Positions 12,205-25,640 of a stretch of 64,000 nt of DNA are shown here, one piece after another. Both the position numbers and the translations under genes were made by a program. Positions within the stretch are counted from its first letter, which is position 1, and each line of letters starts with the position of its first letter. This DNA comes from Ceratotherium simum simum (lineage: Eukaryota; Chordata; Mammalia; Perissodactyla; Rhinocerotidae): the NCBI RefSeq assembly GCF_000283155.1, contig NW_004454170.1, forward strand, positions 13,745,213 through 13,809,212, written 5' to 3'. The notes below the pieces were generated by a model. It did not search any database. It was not told the origin of the DNA and saw nothing but the letters and a program-made list of their open reading frames with translations.

Positions 12205-12440
12205 AAAAATTCGTATAATATTACGACTAATAACAGCAAGCACTTTTATAGTGTTTATTACATGCCACACAGTTTGAAGAGCTTTACAATGATCTTCACA
12301 ACAGCGAAAATTTGACATGGATATAATTATCTCTGCTTTATAGATGAAAAAACCTGAGGCACAGATCCCAAGGTTCATAAGTCACCCAACTAGTAAGAAG
12401 GCAGGGCTGGCCTTTTGATCTCAAGAATCTTGTCTATTTT
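12205..12440 (-). mobile_element. MIR SINE
   Basis: Reverse-oriented: agtgtttattacatgccaca, ctttatagatgaaaaaacct, gaggcacagatcccaaggtt, cccaactagtaagaaggcag. Confidence 0.78.
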
Positions 12441-12619
12441 CTGAATTATCATAAGGAAAAATGCTGTTTTCAAGAGTGAATCAGAAGTAATAGCTAGTGA
12501 AAAACAAAAATCAATGCAGGTATTTTTAAAGAGAAATAGCATACAAGAGTGACTGGAATAGCTGTCTATTTTTTTCTACTCCTCAGTACTGCATAGAGCC
12601 CACAATTCAGAATTTGCTT

Positions 12620-12770
12620 AGAAGTTACTAAGTATTTATTGAGCATCTACTGAATATAAAGGATAATGCAGCATATTATAGAGAATACCAAAGAAATAGA
12701 AACACATTTTCTGCCTTATAAGACATGACAATCTAGTTGGAGAAATAGGACAAACAGATATTAAAAAAAC
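12620..12770 (+). repeat. Ancient dispersed repeat, unnamed (5' part, weak)
   Basis: agtatttattgagcatctac, ttctgccttataagacatga and caatctagttggagaaatag match the opening of the same old family. Confidence 0.45.
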
Positions 12771-13155
12771 AAATTAACTAGCTCTTACCTTCCAGCAACA
12801 AAGCAGCAGGATCAGAATACAAAAGCTCCATTTACAGTCCTAAACTGTGATGCATTTTTCTACTCAAAAAGGTTTAATGATTCCCACTGATATCCAGGAT
12901 AAAGCCCAAGCTAGGAGTACACTATGGGCTGGCAATGTGGGCAGTCCACTGGATGCAGGCAATAAAGGGGTGCATCGTCCGTAGAGAATTTAAAAATCAT
13001 AATAAAACTGACTAAAAGTTGGTCTGCTTTTTAATGTCATCATGCCCTAACAATGCTAAACAATGTCAGTCAAGGATTCCTCCTTGATAAGAACCTTTTG
13101 TTGGTCTAAGTTCTAAACAACTGCTCTGATTACTGCTGCGTATTAATAATACATT

Positions 13156-13440
13156 GGGGCCAGCCTGGCGGCGTAGCGGTTACGTTCCTGCGCTCTGCTT
13201 CCGCGGCCCAGGGTTGGCTGGTTTGGATCCTAGGTGTAGACCTACACACCACTTATCAAGCCATGCTGAGACAGTGTCCCACATAGAGCAACTAGAAGGA
13301 TGTACAACTATGACATACAACTATCTACTTGGGCTTTGTGGAGAATAAAAAAAAGGAAAAAAGGAAGAAGATTGTCAACAGATGTTAGCACAGGGCCACT
13401 CTTCCTCAAAAGAAAAAAAAAAGAATGTTTAAAAAATAAT
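13156..13440 (+). repeat. ERE SINE, longer variant
   Basis: The head ggggccagcctggcggcgta is followed by the body with actatctacttgggcttt, then a second module (gattgtcaacagatgttagc) and an A-rich tail. Duplication aataatacat at 13145-13154 and 13444-13453. It is more diverged than the copies at 7388 and 61864. Confidence 0.85.
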
Positions 13441-13689
13441 AATAATAATACATGTAAGCTGCAAATTAGCACATTTTATTACTTTCCCTTTATAAAACAT
13501 TGTATTCTACATAGACATTAATTCAGAGAACTCCCAGGAACACATCAGGCGCGTGGTCATACAAACACTGCTACTTACTTTCATTTCAAGAGTAAGTATG
13601 TAGTACTGTGATCCTACAAATTCCTGTGTTTAGACAGTAAATTCAAGCTAAACCTCAATAGCTGAGGAGTTACATGATATGACTTACGT

Positions 13690-14600
13690 GTTAAAAGGAT
13701 CACTCTAGCCTCTGTGTTGAAATTAGACTGTAGGAGGTGCAAGGTCAGAAGCAAGGAGACCAGATATGAAGCCACTGCAGTAATCCAGGTGGGAGATGAC
13801 GGCGACCCAACCAGGGTTACAGCAGTGGGGCAGTGAGAAGTGGACAGTTCTGGATGTTTATTGTAGTCACACTTGACAGAGTTTACTGAAGACTGGATGT
13901 GGGGGTCTGAGGATGATACCTCAGTTGCCATTTACTGAGACTGAGAAGACTGCAGAAAGAGTTGATTTAGAGGGGTGGCGGAAAGAGGACAAGAATGTAG
14001 GCTCTCAGCTTGGGCGTGCTAAATTTGAGACACCTATTAGACATCCAGGTGAAACGATGGAGGAGGCAGACAGCTATATGGATCTGGAGATCAGTTAAGA
14101 GGTCCAGATTGGAGATATAATGGAGTTTAAAGTCATAAAGCTTCCCTTGCATCCTCATCCCACCAAGAACTTACATGAAGGGGAAAACACACCATCCTGT
14201 GAAAATAAACTTAGCCAATACATAATGGCTCAGGGCTGGCCCCGTGGCTTAGCGGTTAAGTGCGCGCGCTCCGCTGCTGGCGGCCCGGGGTTCAGATCCC
14301 GGGCGTGCACCGACGCACTGCTTCTCCGGCCATGCTGAGGCCGTGTCCCACATACAGCAACTAGAAGGATGTGCAGCTATGACATACAACTATCTACTGA
14401 GGCTTTGGGGGACAAAATAAAATAAAGTTAAATTAAAAAAAAAAAAAAGAAAGAAACTCTGTGCTGTCCAGTAGGTAGCTGCTAGCCACATGTGGCTCTT
14501 TGAAAAAAAAAAAAAATACACAATGGCTCAGAATAGAGCCTTGGAACAAGCCCCTTGTTCTGATTCCAGGTAACCTTCAGATGATGATTTGCCCCCCACT
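13690..14600 (+). repeat. Ancient dispersed repeat, unnamed (copy b), split by an ERE
   Basis: Well preserved: aaaaggatcactctagcctc, gccactgcagtaatccaggt, gagaagtggacagttctgga, tgccatttactgagactgag, acatccaggtgaaacgatgg, and, beyond the ERE at 14233-14514, cagaatagagccttggaaca. The short open frames here are not conserved genes. Confidence 0.65.
14233..14514 (+). repeat. ERE SINE with a 3' extension and second A-tail
   Basis: The ERE body runs from 14233 to an A-run at about 14434-14447. About 55 bases of non-ERE sequence follow (ctgtgctgtccagtaggtag, then agccacatgtggctctt), resembling the end of a hAT-type element, and then a second A-run at about 14503-14516. The target-site duplication (aatacataatggctca at 14217-14232, aatacacaatggctca at 14515-14530, 15 of 16 identical) encloses both parts, so the extension seems to have arrived with the SINE. 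Confidence 0.85.
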
Positions 14601-15500
14601 CCTTGTTTGTGTGCCTGGAGAAAGCGAACGCACGTGTCATGCTGATGTGAGTGTTCTAGACTTAACGGCAATTAAATTTTTCATCCTAGATGAATGAGCT
14701 GGCATTCTGAATTTATACAACACTGCTGTGAGTTTGGATAATGAAAGTCTATTCCTGAGGATGGGTCTACCCTTAGAGTGCTGACAAACCCAGTTTCCTA
14801 GTTTGCAAATCTTAGTAAATCCACCAAAGAAATGTCACACTTTGAGGTCTCTTGAGAAGGTCTTCGCTGGATACTATACATTTGTATTACTCTTTGTGTA
14901 GCATATGCCCACTTTATTTGGAAAATTCTATAGTGAGCTCTTCTAACAGTAAGTGCTCTTAAACAAGTGTGGTTGGTGATTCATTGTACAGACTATAAAT
15001 GTTTGTGCTGAAAGTATGCAAAATAAGAAATAATTTATGTGTTATAAGGTTTTTTCAAAAAAAGACTTTCTGGCAGAACTAAAATTTTACACAGTTCATA
15101 TAGAGAATCTGAGTTGGGGGGAGGAGTTAGAAATTGGAAGCGCATTAGAAAACGTGGGTTCTGTAGTGGGAATGGGGACACTACAGAAGATTGATGACAA
15201 AAATGACCCTCAACTTCAACTCTATGAACACCTAAAACTTGTGTAAAACTACCACACCTTCAACATGATGAAAGTTCTCTAATATGCAACAGCTGAAAAA
15301 ATAAAAGCACACTTTAGACATTTTTGAAGGGTAAAATCATTCCTGCAGACTATTCTAAAGTGTCAAAGTATATTTCCTTAATTTATCTTCATAAAATTCT
15401 CGTGTCACAACTTCAATATGTTACAAATGATTGAGGAAATGCAGCTTGCTAGAAAATATGCATTAGTTAAAATAATGAAAATATAAAAGATTGACTCAAA

Positions 15501-15930
15501 CACTAGATCCTCAGACCTTATTCATCTTACAACTGAAAGTTTTTACCCTTTTACCAACCTCTCCCTATTGACCAACCTCTCCCTATTGACCAACCTCTCC
15601 CTATTTTCCTCACCCCTCAGCCCCTGGCAACCACTTTTCTACTCTCTGTTTCTCTGAGGTTGACTTGTTTTTTTAGATTCCACATATAAGTGATATCACG
15701 TTGATAACAATGTATTGTATAATTGAAATTTGCTAAGAGAATAGAACTTAAATGTTCTCATCATAACATAATAATAAAGAGATAAATATGTGAGGTGATA
15801 GATATGAAAATTAACTAGATGGGGGAATCCTTTCACAATGTATATGTATATCAAATCACCACTATGTACATTTTAAATATCATACAATTTTATTTGTCAA
15901 TTATACCCCAATAAAGCTGAAAAAATAAAA
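15501..15930 (+). mobile_element. L1 LINE 3' end with 5' inversion
   Basis: Two L1 pieces lie head to head. 15501-15699 is reverse-oriented (tagattccacatataagtga, gcccctggcaaccacttttc). 15700-15930 is forward 3' UTR (aacaatgtattgtataattg, through tataccccaataaagctgaa and an A-rich tail). In the L1 sense the inverted part lies directly before the forward part, the arrangement produced by twin priming. Possible duplication core attgact at 15490-15496 and 15938-15944. An 18-bp unit, accaacctctccctattg, is repeated about three times from 15553 to 15605 inside the inverted part. Confidence 0.8.
15553..15605. repeat. 18-bp tandem repeat, three copies
   Basis: Unit accaacctctccctattg, with copies starting at 15553, 15571 and 15589 (the last one diverges at its end). 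It lies in the inverted arm of an L1 and probably arose after insertion. Confidence 0.93.
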
Positions 15931-17149
15931 ACAACATATTGACTTTTTCATTCATGTCTCCCATTGAATCCTCTTTTGTTTGCTTGGGTTTTTTTGTTTA
16001 TTTGTTTCACTTTTTTTTCCTCTACTAAATACCTGTCTATTTTAGAATGGAAAAATCTCAGTGAATTCAATTGTTCCATTAAAACTCTGCCTAGTTATAA
16101 AAGGAAAAGAAACTGAAAAATACATAAGTACATAAATACATTCATTTACACACATACATCTGTACACACATATATACACACATGTATGCATACATACAGA
16201 CTACTTATGGTCTCACTTCTGGCTACAGTGTAAGGAGGAAAAAGTCCAAACTTTACTCATGCTCTTTATGAGTAAGAAAAGCAACCCCCAGCTAAGGAGG
16301 TACTTGAGGACTATTAAAGTTAGCTTTTTTTAGTTGAATATATATGCGGAATTAGAAATGTATGTAGGAATAGTACGTGGGAGGAAGATTCATAGTTTGG
16401 CCAGATTCTCAAAGGGAGATAGGAGGGGAATTTTAGAAAACAACTTTACAGATGTGCCATCCCTTCTATCAAACAGTCTTTCACATTACTAAACAAAATA
16501 CTTTTTTAAAAGTATCTGAACATCTTACTTAAAATAGATAAATTAGAGCATGAAATAATTCACACTGCAAAGGAATTCTGAATTTCACAAGTGGGCTACA
16601 GGCTCTTTTCAAGTGTTTGTTTATAGCCATTAAATAAATAAGAGACTATGAGCTAAAGTATCCCCAAGTACTAAAACAAATTTTAAGTTATAATCACAAA
16701 GGAAAGTAGGTATTTATGTGTCCTGGTCTACCCCCTACTCCATTTTACTGGACCCACCCCCACTTTACTGGAAAGAAGCTAAAATATAAGACTGGTTTAT
16801 ACGCGACATGCAAAAATCCTATTAGTCCCATACAGCATACACCTAATAAAAATTAGCAATATCTCTCCCAAAAGATCTCAAAATATAAACTTCATTCCCA
16901 AGAAGAATTTACTAGGATCTAAGGTCTGGTTCTTAAGTTTGGGAACCTAATTTCAACTGAGATTAGATCAATTTGGGGTAGAGAACTTATTTCTTTAGTG
17001 CAGAGACACACATATTGAACCCAAAAAACTGGTAACGTTAAGTCATATATGCAACAAGGAGAAGGATCAGAACACATGGCCACATGACTTCTCCGCTGGC
17101 TTCCAGAAGCAGACTTATTCTGGAATCCAAATCATAATCCTGGTTGTTT

Positions 17150-17345
17150 TGATGGCTACCATTTAATCGCACTTACTTGCTAAGCCCTGTGCTAAGAACT
17201 TTACAAATTTTACCTCATTTAATTTTTTTCTATGTCCTGTGAGTATTTGTATTTACATTTACAGTAAGTAACACATTATTAGTAAGTATAAGATTGCAAA
17301 AATAGCATCGGACTCCAAATCTCATGCTCTTAACCACTGTAACAT
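17150..17345 (-). mobile_element. MIR SINE, diverged
   Basis: Reverse-oriented: ttgctaagccctgtgctaag, aactttacaaattttacctc and, at the far end, tcatgctcttaaccactgta. Confidence 0.68.
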
Positions 17346-17426
17346 TATAATACAGGATGAAGTTCTTTGGGTGCCCGTTACTTCTCATTTCTACCTTTGA
17401 AAGAAATCTTAGATTCCAAGTGGCCC

Positions 17427-17578
17427 AGGGAAAGAAAAAAGAGAGAGAGAAGAAAGAGAAAGGAAAAGAGAGACAGGGAGAGAGTGAGAGAGAGGGAGAG
17501 GGAATCGGGGGTGGGGAGAATAAGGAAGGTAGAGACAGAGGGAAAGGGGAGGGAGGGAAGAAGAGAGAAAGAGAAAAT
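17427..17578 (+). repeat. Polypurine tract (GA-rich)
   Basis: About 150 bases almost entirely A and G on the plus strand (for example gagagagagaagaaagagaa), with only a few pyrimidine interruptions. Such tracts can form triplex DNA. It is low-complexity sequence and the open frames over it are artefacts. Confidence 0.95.
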
Positions 17579-20500
17579 AAATAAACTAAATTTTGAGCTT
17601 CTAAGGACCTAGGTAAAAATGATTCAACAGATTTCAAGCACTATTTTGATTATATGCAATTTTCAAATTATGTCCTGGTTTAAGAAGTACCCTCCACTTA
17701 AAATGCAAATCCATTGTACTGTCATGTGCTTGTTGAGTTTGGCAACAAGACAGAGGAAGTACTTTAGATACATTAAACACCTAACAGCATTTGGTTGATT
17801 AATCTCACAACATAAGTGCTCTTATCAATGAGATGGGAAAATCGAAGTCTATAGACTACAATTCTTTTCTTCGCTAATCAGAGCCATCTTGGACCAAGCA
17901 GACCCCAACTCAGCTGGCTGAGGCTCCCTCACTTTTAGACAGAACTTGAGTGGGCACTGCAAACATTTTCCTCAGTGACTTAACTTTCTCTATGCTTCCA
18001 TGTTGATTTGCACTCATTCTAATTGACACGTTATTTAGATACTTTAACATTCAGTCAAGTTACAGGCAAGTTTCACTGACCTCTAGGCCACTAAAAGGAG
18101 CCTTCTGTATATCTCTGCTCTGATTATGTGTTGATATTAAACTGAAGTTTTCAAGATCTCATCATATTTTCCATATTTCCAAATAGCCTCCTAACAACTA
18201 ATAACATACTCAAAAACAAGAAGCTTTAGGAAGTATATATTCACATGTTGTACAATAGAGTTTTAAGTGCATTCAACGAGGAGAGAAACCAGAGGATTTT
18301 AAAGATTCAATTATTTCAGAGATTCCACAAGGCATAACAATGCCTATTGCAGGCAGTCAAGAAGAGAGGTCATCGATGTGGACTAAAATTACAGGGAAAC
18401 ACTTTATAGAAGTGGTAAAACATCAACATTATACACCTTCTAAAATCTGGCACCATGCACAAAAACCTCAGTAACACTAACTAACTCTTTCCAGATTCCC
18501 TCTAATCTTTAGTAAGGACACTTTGATTCATATAATGGCCTGGATTTTACTGGTAACGTTAGCAATAATATAGGTGAATATTCAGCACTTGCCAAACATC
18601 TCCGGTCTCGCTTTTAAATGACAGTAAAACTTTACTAACTCCCATAACTAAATCATCACTCCAGAGATGGTCGTTGGAAACAACTGAGTAAATCTTAGGA
18701 GGTCCGAAGGGAAAAGAGAAAAGTAAAGGAAGAATCCAAATTTGGGAAGTAAATGAAAGCAAGGATTAAGTCAGAGAAAGTCAGACCCACCAGCATACCA
18801 ACAGGTAATCTAGATGTCTGAAAAAGAGCAGATTGCAAAGTAAAGGCAATACAGAGACGGGAGGATATTTCAACATTGGGAAGGAGAGGAAAAAAAAGGA
18901 AAATGCATCCAACTCAAAGTCTACTAGGGTCTTTGGAGTAAATACTGTTTATATTTATTTTAAATGTAATTATCACAGTTTATTAACAACTGAAGAAAGA
19001 ATGAAAATGATTTATGGCTTGAAAAGGGATTTTATATTAAGTCAGTACACATTTAAGTACAGTCATTTTACCAAATAGTGGGTTCTGTACTAGATACACA
19101 CGGGTGAAAAGGTATGTTCCCTCCCTATAATAGTTTACAAGGCCAGATTCAAACAACTTGAATACACGCACATTTAGCATTTGCTATCATAAACAAAGAT
19201 AACATATCCTCTCTGTTTCACCTCTAGTAAATTCATTTTTTTGAGCAGGGGGACAGCTCTGGGTCTCTGACTGAAGAGCAATGGAGAGATGCCTCAGCAA
19301 AAGATAATAGAACATAAATGTTCCCCCAAATACCTCTTATTCAGGGACAGACCTGGGTTCTGTGGGCCTAAACCTTATACAATTTGGGGGTCATCTTTAA
19401 TAAAAAGAATACAAAATCACAACTATAAAAGTAGGTACAAAAATAGTTACCTGCAATAAGAAAATAATTTACATACATTTCAAATTATTAAAAGTTAACA
19501 AATACTGTAAATCCCACAAAATCTAGAAATTGATAACAATTTTGTTATTATTCACTGACAAGAGTCTATGATATGTTTTTCCCCCTGCACTTTCGGCTGC
19601 ATACTTTTGAATGTATTTCCATGAAAAAAAATTGTAATATTTTCTACAGAGAAAATAGAAAGATAACTAGTCTTTCCTTTGATATCATGTATCAAAAAAC
19701 ATTTTTTTACTCTTATCTGGGATGCTTTAAAACTTTCAACTTCATACACTGACATAGTGTTGTTAGAGCTATGGATCTAAAAAAAAAATAGCCAAGTTCA
19801 CTCCTTTCTCACTGGACACAAGAGCACATGTGTCAGAGAGGAAGTTGAAGAAGATAGGAGTCTTAACCAATCACAGTTTAAATATCTTACTTTTATAAAT
19901 TTCCCCTCTCAATTTTTAACTCTGTGAACACATTTCAGCTCACTTCCCAGAGCCCTGGAAGGGTTCACACAAAAGAAAGTCCCCGAGACTCAAGTTTCGT
20001 TACCTTCACTGTAATCCTGCCTCCACTCCCGTTCTTTTGAGAATGCATTAATTGCAACTTGCTCACTTATTACCCCAATCAAATGCCAACCATCAATGGC
20101 AGATTTTTTTTTTGGCTGCTTGAAGACCGGTCAATAGTGGGTTTCATGATCTCCCTTGCTTGGTAGGAGCCAGCGATGCAATTACATCACATTCTTGGAC
20201 TGATTATTGAGTAAATGACCAGGGACCATTTTAAGTGATTGCCTTTAGGTTCTACCAAATCTCTAAAACGAACTAAGCTAGCGATGGAGGACTCTCCAGA
20301 GTGAGGCACTGCGGACCCCTTGCCATTGGAATACTTGTTTTCAAGTTCCCTTCCTAGACTGAGATCTAGGGCTTGTTTTTTGGACACAAAATCTACAAAA
20401 GTAAGCAGCGATAGCAGGGGCAGGGCTCACGGAGACCTTGACCACCTGTCAGGGCCCCCACAAGCTAGGACTCGTCTCCCCTGTGGTATGTGGTAGTCCT

Positions 20501-21199
20501 GTTGAAACATCTGTCTTTTTGGTTAAAAATAAATTTTATATTTTAATTGGCATTGTTACTTTTGCTTTCAGCAAATTTCCCAGCCTCCAATCCTCTTCAG
20601 ACCACAAACAGGGTCCAATCTCCTGACTCTGGGAGTAACAGAGTGAACAATTTAGCCCTTTCTCCTCCCCGTGAGAGGTAAAGGGACTCACCTTAGTGAC
20701 TCCATTGTCCCAGATTACGATGGAGCAGCATCACTGCTCACAAGTGGTTTTGTGTTGTCTCTCATTTGGACTTGACTATTTTTAAGCAGCTCAGCCTCCT
20801 CCATGTCCTGTTCTTTGTATTACACCCATTGATGGAAGTCCCCTATGATGGAGGGCCAGCACCCTCCAGCTTCACTGGCTATGACTGGGTGTGGGATAAA
20901 CATGAAATAAAGTGACAGACAGAAGACTCTTCTCTAGATTCCAATTCAGTTTTGCCATTAATAATACTATTATAAGCCCTAGTGAACAACGTCTGTTTAT
21001 TTTTCCCATTTTATAGAATTAACTGGAGGAGTAGGTGGGATGGGTGAAGGAGTATTCTCTTGCAATCTTCAATAGCTATAAAGAGAAAAAGTGAATGTAT
21101 ATAAAATGGGGACCTTATCTTTTAAAAGTCAGGCAGAAAATAGGAGAGGGATCTCATGCCATAGAGAGTCATCAAGGGGTAAAGAATAGATACACTGTA

Positions 21200-21960
21200 C
21201 TATTTGGGGTGCTCATAGTCTAGTGGAGAAAACAAACATGTAAACAAACAATTACAGGACTCTAAGAGGTGCAATAATAAAAGTATATGCCAGGTACGAC
21301 GGCACAGGAGAAGGTTAACTCTGACTTTATCTGGAATGGTGGCCATGCAACCTTGAGACATGTTTTGAAGGATGAGCAGGAGTCAAATGGACAAGCAGAG
21401 GAAGAGCATTTGGGACAGAAGGAATAAAAAGTTCAAAAGCATGGAGGAAAGATACAACATGGCATATCCGAAAGGCACAAGTGTCATGGCTGGTGTGCAT
21501 ACTAGTGGTAAGAGATAAGGGTGGGAAGGGCTTGGAAGAACATGCAAGTCCTCACATGTCATGCTAGATGCCAGATCTTACCATGAGGGTCTGTGGAAGT
21601 CACGGAAGGAGGTTAGAAACAGAGTATCACAATTGCGTTTATATTTAAGACAAATCACACTGGCAGAACATGGAGGATGGATTGACAGGGTCAGCAAACA
21701 CTTGAAGCAGCGGGATCAGCAACGTGGCAGTTAAAACAGACTAGGCAAAAATAACGACGAATCAGTGATAGCAGGATGGAAGAAGAGGAAATAGATGCCA
21801 AAGATATCTCAGATCCAATGTTACACAGGTGGCAATTTAATGTGAGACATGAAAAAGAAGGAAAGTCTGGAATGACTCTAAGATTTCTGGCTAGAGAAAC
21901 TAGAATGATGATGCTGTTTGACCAGAAATACAAAAGAAAACTAAGATTCAAGAGTCATCA
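21200..21960 (+). repeat. Ancient dispersed repeat, unnamed (copy c)
   Basis: Same family order: gctcatagtctagtggagaa, gttttgaaggatgagcagga, aaatcacactggcagaacat, gaatgactctaagatttctg. Confidence 0.6.
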
Positions 21961-23964
21961 CAGTTGAAGGCAAATGCTTCAACTACTAAGAGGAAAAGGG
22001 AAAACTAAAAGAACCTGAAAGTATATTTGAAATTTGCTACAAAGACAAAATGTTATACCAATTATAAATGACTATACTTTTCATAAAGAATGAGAAAAAA
22101 CTCTTAAGTTATAGTGTACCTATAAATTCAAACAGTAGGTAAGCTCATTAGTTTTGGATTCCTACACTACAACAGAATGACTACAAAACTGTTCTGTTCA
22201 TGGCCATTAAACTGATTAATATATTGGAACAATTAAAAGAATCCTGGTTTCTCTATCAATTGTATAACACCAAGATTCAATTTGAACAAAAGTTTTGAGG
22301 GATCAGTTCTAAGGATCCTGCTGTTTCTATATCTAACATAAATTAGATAAACTAGTTCATATTACATTTTTATTTTTAAATTTTACAGAAAAACTTTTTC
22401 TTATCATAACAGTAATATATGCTACGTAAAACAATTGGAAAAGAGACAATCATACAAGAAGAAAATAAATAACACCCACTATTATACTACTTGCAAATAA
22501 TCACTCAATATTTTGGTATTTGTTTCCATATTTGGCATTTGTGTATGTGTGCTTACACACAGACTTATTTACATAATTAGGATTATACTATACATATAGT
22601 TTTATAGCCTTCTTATTTCAATACATATTTATGAACACTTCCTATGTACTCACGCATCTAGTAGGCATTTGGGAATAGAAAAGAAATTAGACAGAGTTTA
22701 TGGCCTACAGCAGATTTTTTAATTATTAAGTGAGATTATAAGATATTTAAGGTTGGAGTTAAGAGACAAACTAAATGCAGCAATTTATGGGTAATGAACG
22801 AATCAGGGTCCACCCTACCAAGGAAAGAGGCAAATCCAAAGACTAGATATTCTTTACCCAGTGATGATGTAAGAAAGGTCTTACATACGCTCAATCAGTA
22901 AGAAGTTCTTAACATAGAATCCACCACGGACTGGTTGAACTCAGCACTTTGAGTTTGCAGACCACAAAATTAACAGTTGGACATTGATCATGGTTTCATA
23001 AAACTACTGCACTGATCCTTTGGTTATTTTCTAAGGCCTTGTTTTGTAAATGGAACATTGAGACAGACAGAAAGAGTACACCTTTCTCATTTCCAAGCCA
23101 TAATTAATTTTTAGGGTAATCAGCCACACAATCTGTATAAACCTCTGAAGTTAAATATACTGAAGTCAGTATCTTTGATTTTAGAGAAATTAAAAAATAT
23201 AGCTTTATGATTCAGTAAGAAACCAAATGTGTTGATCTGAAAATCAGTAGGAAAGAACATTGGAAAGAAAAATGACTACAGTGTTTCTCTCAGCAATCAC
23301 AGGGTACAAAAATGGAATTATAGGGTAATTATCTAACATTTTAAGCACACATAATATCTTGGAACATATGAAAAATCAATGAGAAATATTAATTCATCAA
23401 GATTTAATGTACAGATTTCAATGGCTTTCACTTGCAACATATATTCATAATAATAATAGCATCAGTGGGGTTCAATATTTCATTTTTAACTTTATCTACC
23501 CAGTTAATAATGCTAGTATTAATAAGAGATATTTGTAAACAAAAAATAATAAATGATATTAATCCAAAGAGATAATCAACAAAATGTTAATTAAGTTGTC
23601 CCCTACTCTCAGGAATTAGCAATAACTAATTCTTGACTCAGAAGTTAGGAGAACCAAATAGATAACTCTGGAGACTATATGAAATGGTCAGTAAATTTCC
23701 ACAAAGACAAAAATAATTATAGTTAAATGTTACAAGAAAGATATCACCGAAACAGCCTAAAATACAGTGTTTATTAGTCATATAGATATTGAACTATAGA
23801 CAGGCAAATATTCAAAATGAGTAATGGTAATAGCTTCAGTAATTACTTTTATGTGAATCCTTATAACTCAACCTAAAGTGCTTTTATTCAATAACTGTCA
23901 TATTTCTGAAACAAAAATCCAAAAATTTTGCTGGAAGCATTTTTTTATCTGTACAAGAAAAAAA

Positions 23965-24690
23965 AAAAAATAGTAATGATACCATACACATGCACCAGAA
24001 TGGCTAAACTAAAAAAGACAGAAATCACCAAGTGTTGGAATAGCCAGGATTCTTATATACTACTGATGGGTGTATAAATTAAATCATCTTTGGAAAATAG
24101 TTAAGTGTCATCTACTGAAGGTGGACTTAACACACTCTGTGACTCATTCTCACTCTAGCATTCTCACTCCTAGATATTTAACCAAGAGACATTAATACAC
24201 AAATACAACAAATGACATGCCCTAGAAGGTTCAGAGTAGCATTATTTGCATTAGATCAAAACTGGAAATTACCCAAATACACATCAACAATGGAATGGAT
24301 AAATAGACTGTGGTGTGTTCATAAAATGGGATTCAACATATGAATGAAAATGAATGATTTATAGCTACTGGCAACGATGTGGCTGAATCTCACAAACACA
24401 ATGTTGAACAAAAGAAGCCAGACACCAAAATGTACATGCTGTATGACTGCATTTATATAAAGGACAGAACTTGCCAAACTAACCTATGCTTTTTGAGGTC
24501 TGGATAAGGGTAACCCTTGTGACTGGAAGGTGGCCTGAAGAAGGGTTTCTGGGGTCCTGGTAATATATTGTTTCTCAATCTGGGTGTGTTGAGTTTGTGA
24601 AAATGTATTAAGCTGCGTGCTTATGTGCACTTTTATATTTATATATAATAAATGAAAAAGTTTAATAAAATAAAAATTAACAATGATTAC
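23965..24690 (+). mobile_element. Old L1 (L1M type) 3' end
   Basis: Forward-oriented and decayed. It includes atggaatggataaatagact, the caaaagaagccagacaccaa segment and a 3' UTR with gactggaaggtggcctgaag, ttctggggtcctggtaatat and tgtgcacttttatattta, ending in an A-rich stretch. Many stops; no coding potential left. The subfamily (L1MC to L1ME) is a guess. Confidence 0.78.
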
Positions 24691-25209
24691 TAAAAGCACT
24701 TTTCTAACCAAGCATATGCATTATATTTACTAAGTTTAATTTGACTGAAATAAAGTTTCACTAATTAAATTCAAGAAACTCAACTACATACCTAGAACTA
24801 CAGGGTATTTAAAAGGAGTCAGATGAAAAAAATAAAGGTTTCCATGGTAAAAATTTACAATAATGCCAGGCAACACACCAGACACAAAGGAAACCATTAG
24901 AAAACAATAAATAATAAAACATACACTGATTTTTAAACTCTTAAGATGCCATAAATTGTTAAGATGCACCATTATTTTATGTGCCAATTAGAAAGGAAAA
25001 ACAATTCTACTCCATCTATGACATACCACTGATTGTAAAATAAATTCTATTTAAAATATATTAAGATTTTTGGGTTTTTTTTTTAAGTGCCTCTTAAGAA
25101 TGAGAAATGTGCCATAACAGATAGTAAGAACTGCGGACAGTCAAACTAGGAAAGGGTCCACATGGCACATATACTCTAGGAAGGACTCATGTATTAAATG
25201 AAACAAAAG

Positions 25210-25640
25210 ACTGTCCTTGAAAAGTAGAAAGGAAGGAAGTTAAAAGCTGGAAGGTGAGGTTATTCCAGGTTAAGGAAGCTTTAGAAGCAGAAATGCAGAG
25301 GCAGTAAAGTACTCAACGCTGTGGAGGCAGAGAGGAGACAGCCTAATTAGAGCAGGGAATGGAGGAGTAGGAAATATCTGGAGATATATTTGGATGGCAA
25401 GAGGAGGTCAGATTATAGTGGGGTTGGAATTCCAACAAAAACAATTTGGACACCACTCAATTGGCAGGAAGGGTCGGTTTTTAGAACAGGAGCCAGAAGT
25501 GAGTGAAGTGATATTTGAGGAAGCTTATCTTATTGGATTGGATGGGGAAAACTAGAAGTAGAGAAAGAAGAAATTATTGCAATAATACAGGTGTGAAGTG
25601 ATGAAGACTTGGGCTAGAGTGTTGACATTAGAAAATGCAT
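25210..25640 (+). repeat. Ancient dispersed repeat, unnamed (copy d)
   Basis: Purine-rich: aaggtgaggttattccaggt, gaaatgcagaggcagtaaag, attattgcaataatacaggt. Confidence 0.5.

Noticed and set aside
15037..15246. 69-codon open frame that looks protein-like (acidic, ends YEHLKLV)
   Set aside because: I do not recognise it and it has no flanking splice sites in frame, poly(A) or duplication. It might be a retrocopy scrap but cannot be supported.
17230..17637. 135-codon Ser/Pro-rich minus-strand open frame
   Set aside because: It is the low-complexity translation of the polypurine tract.
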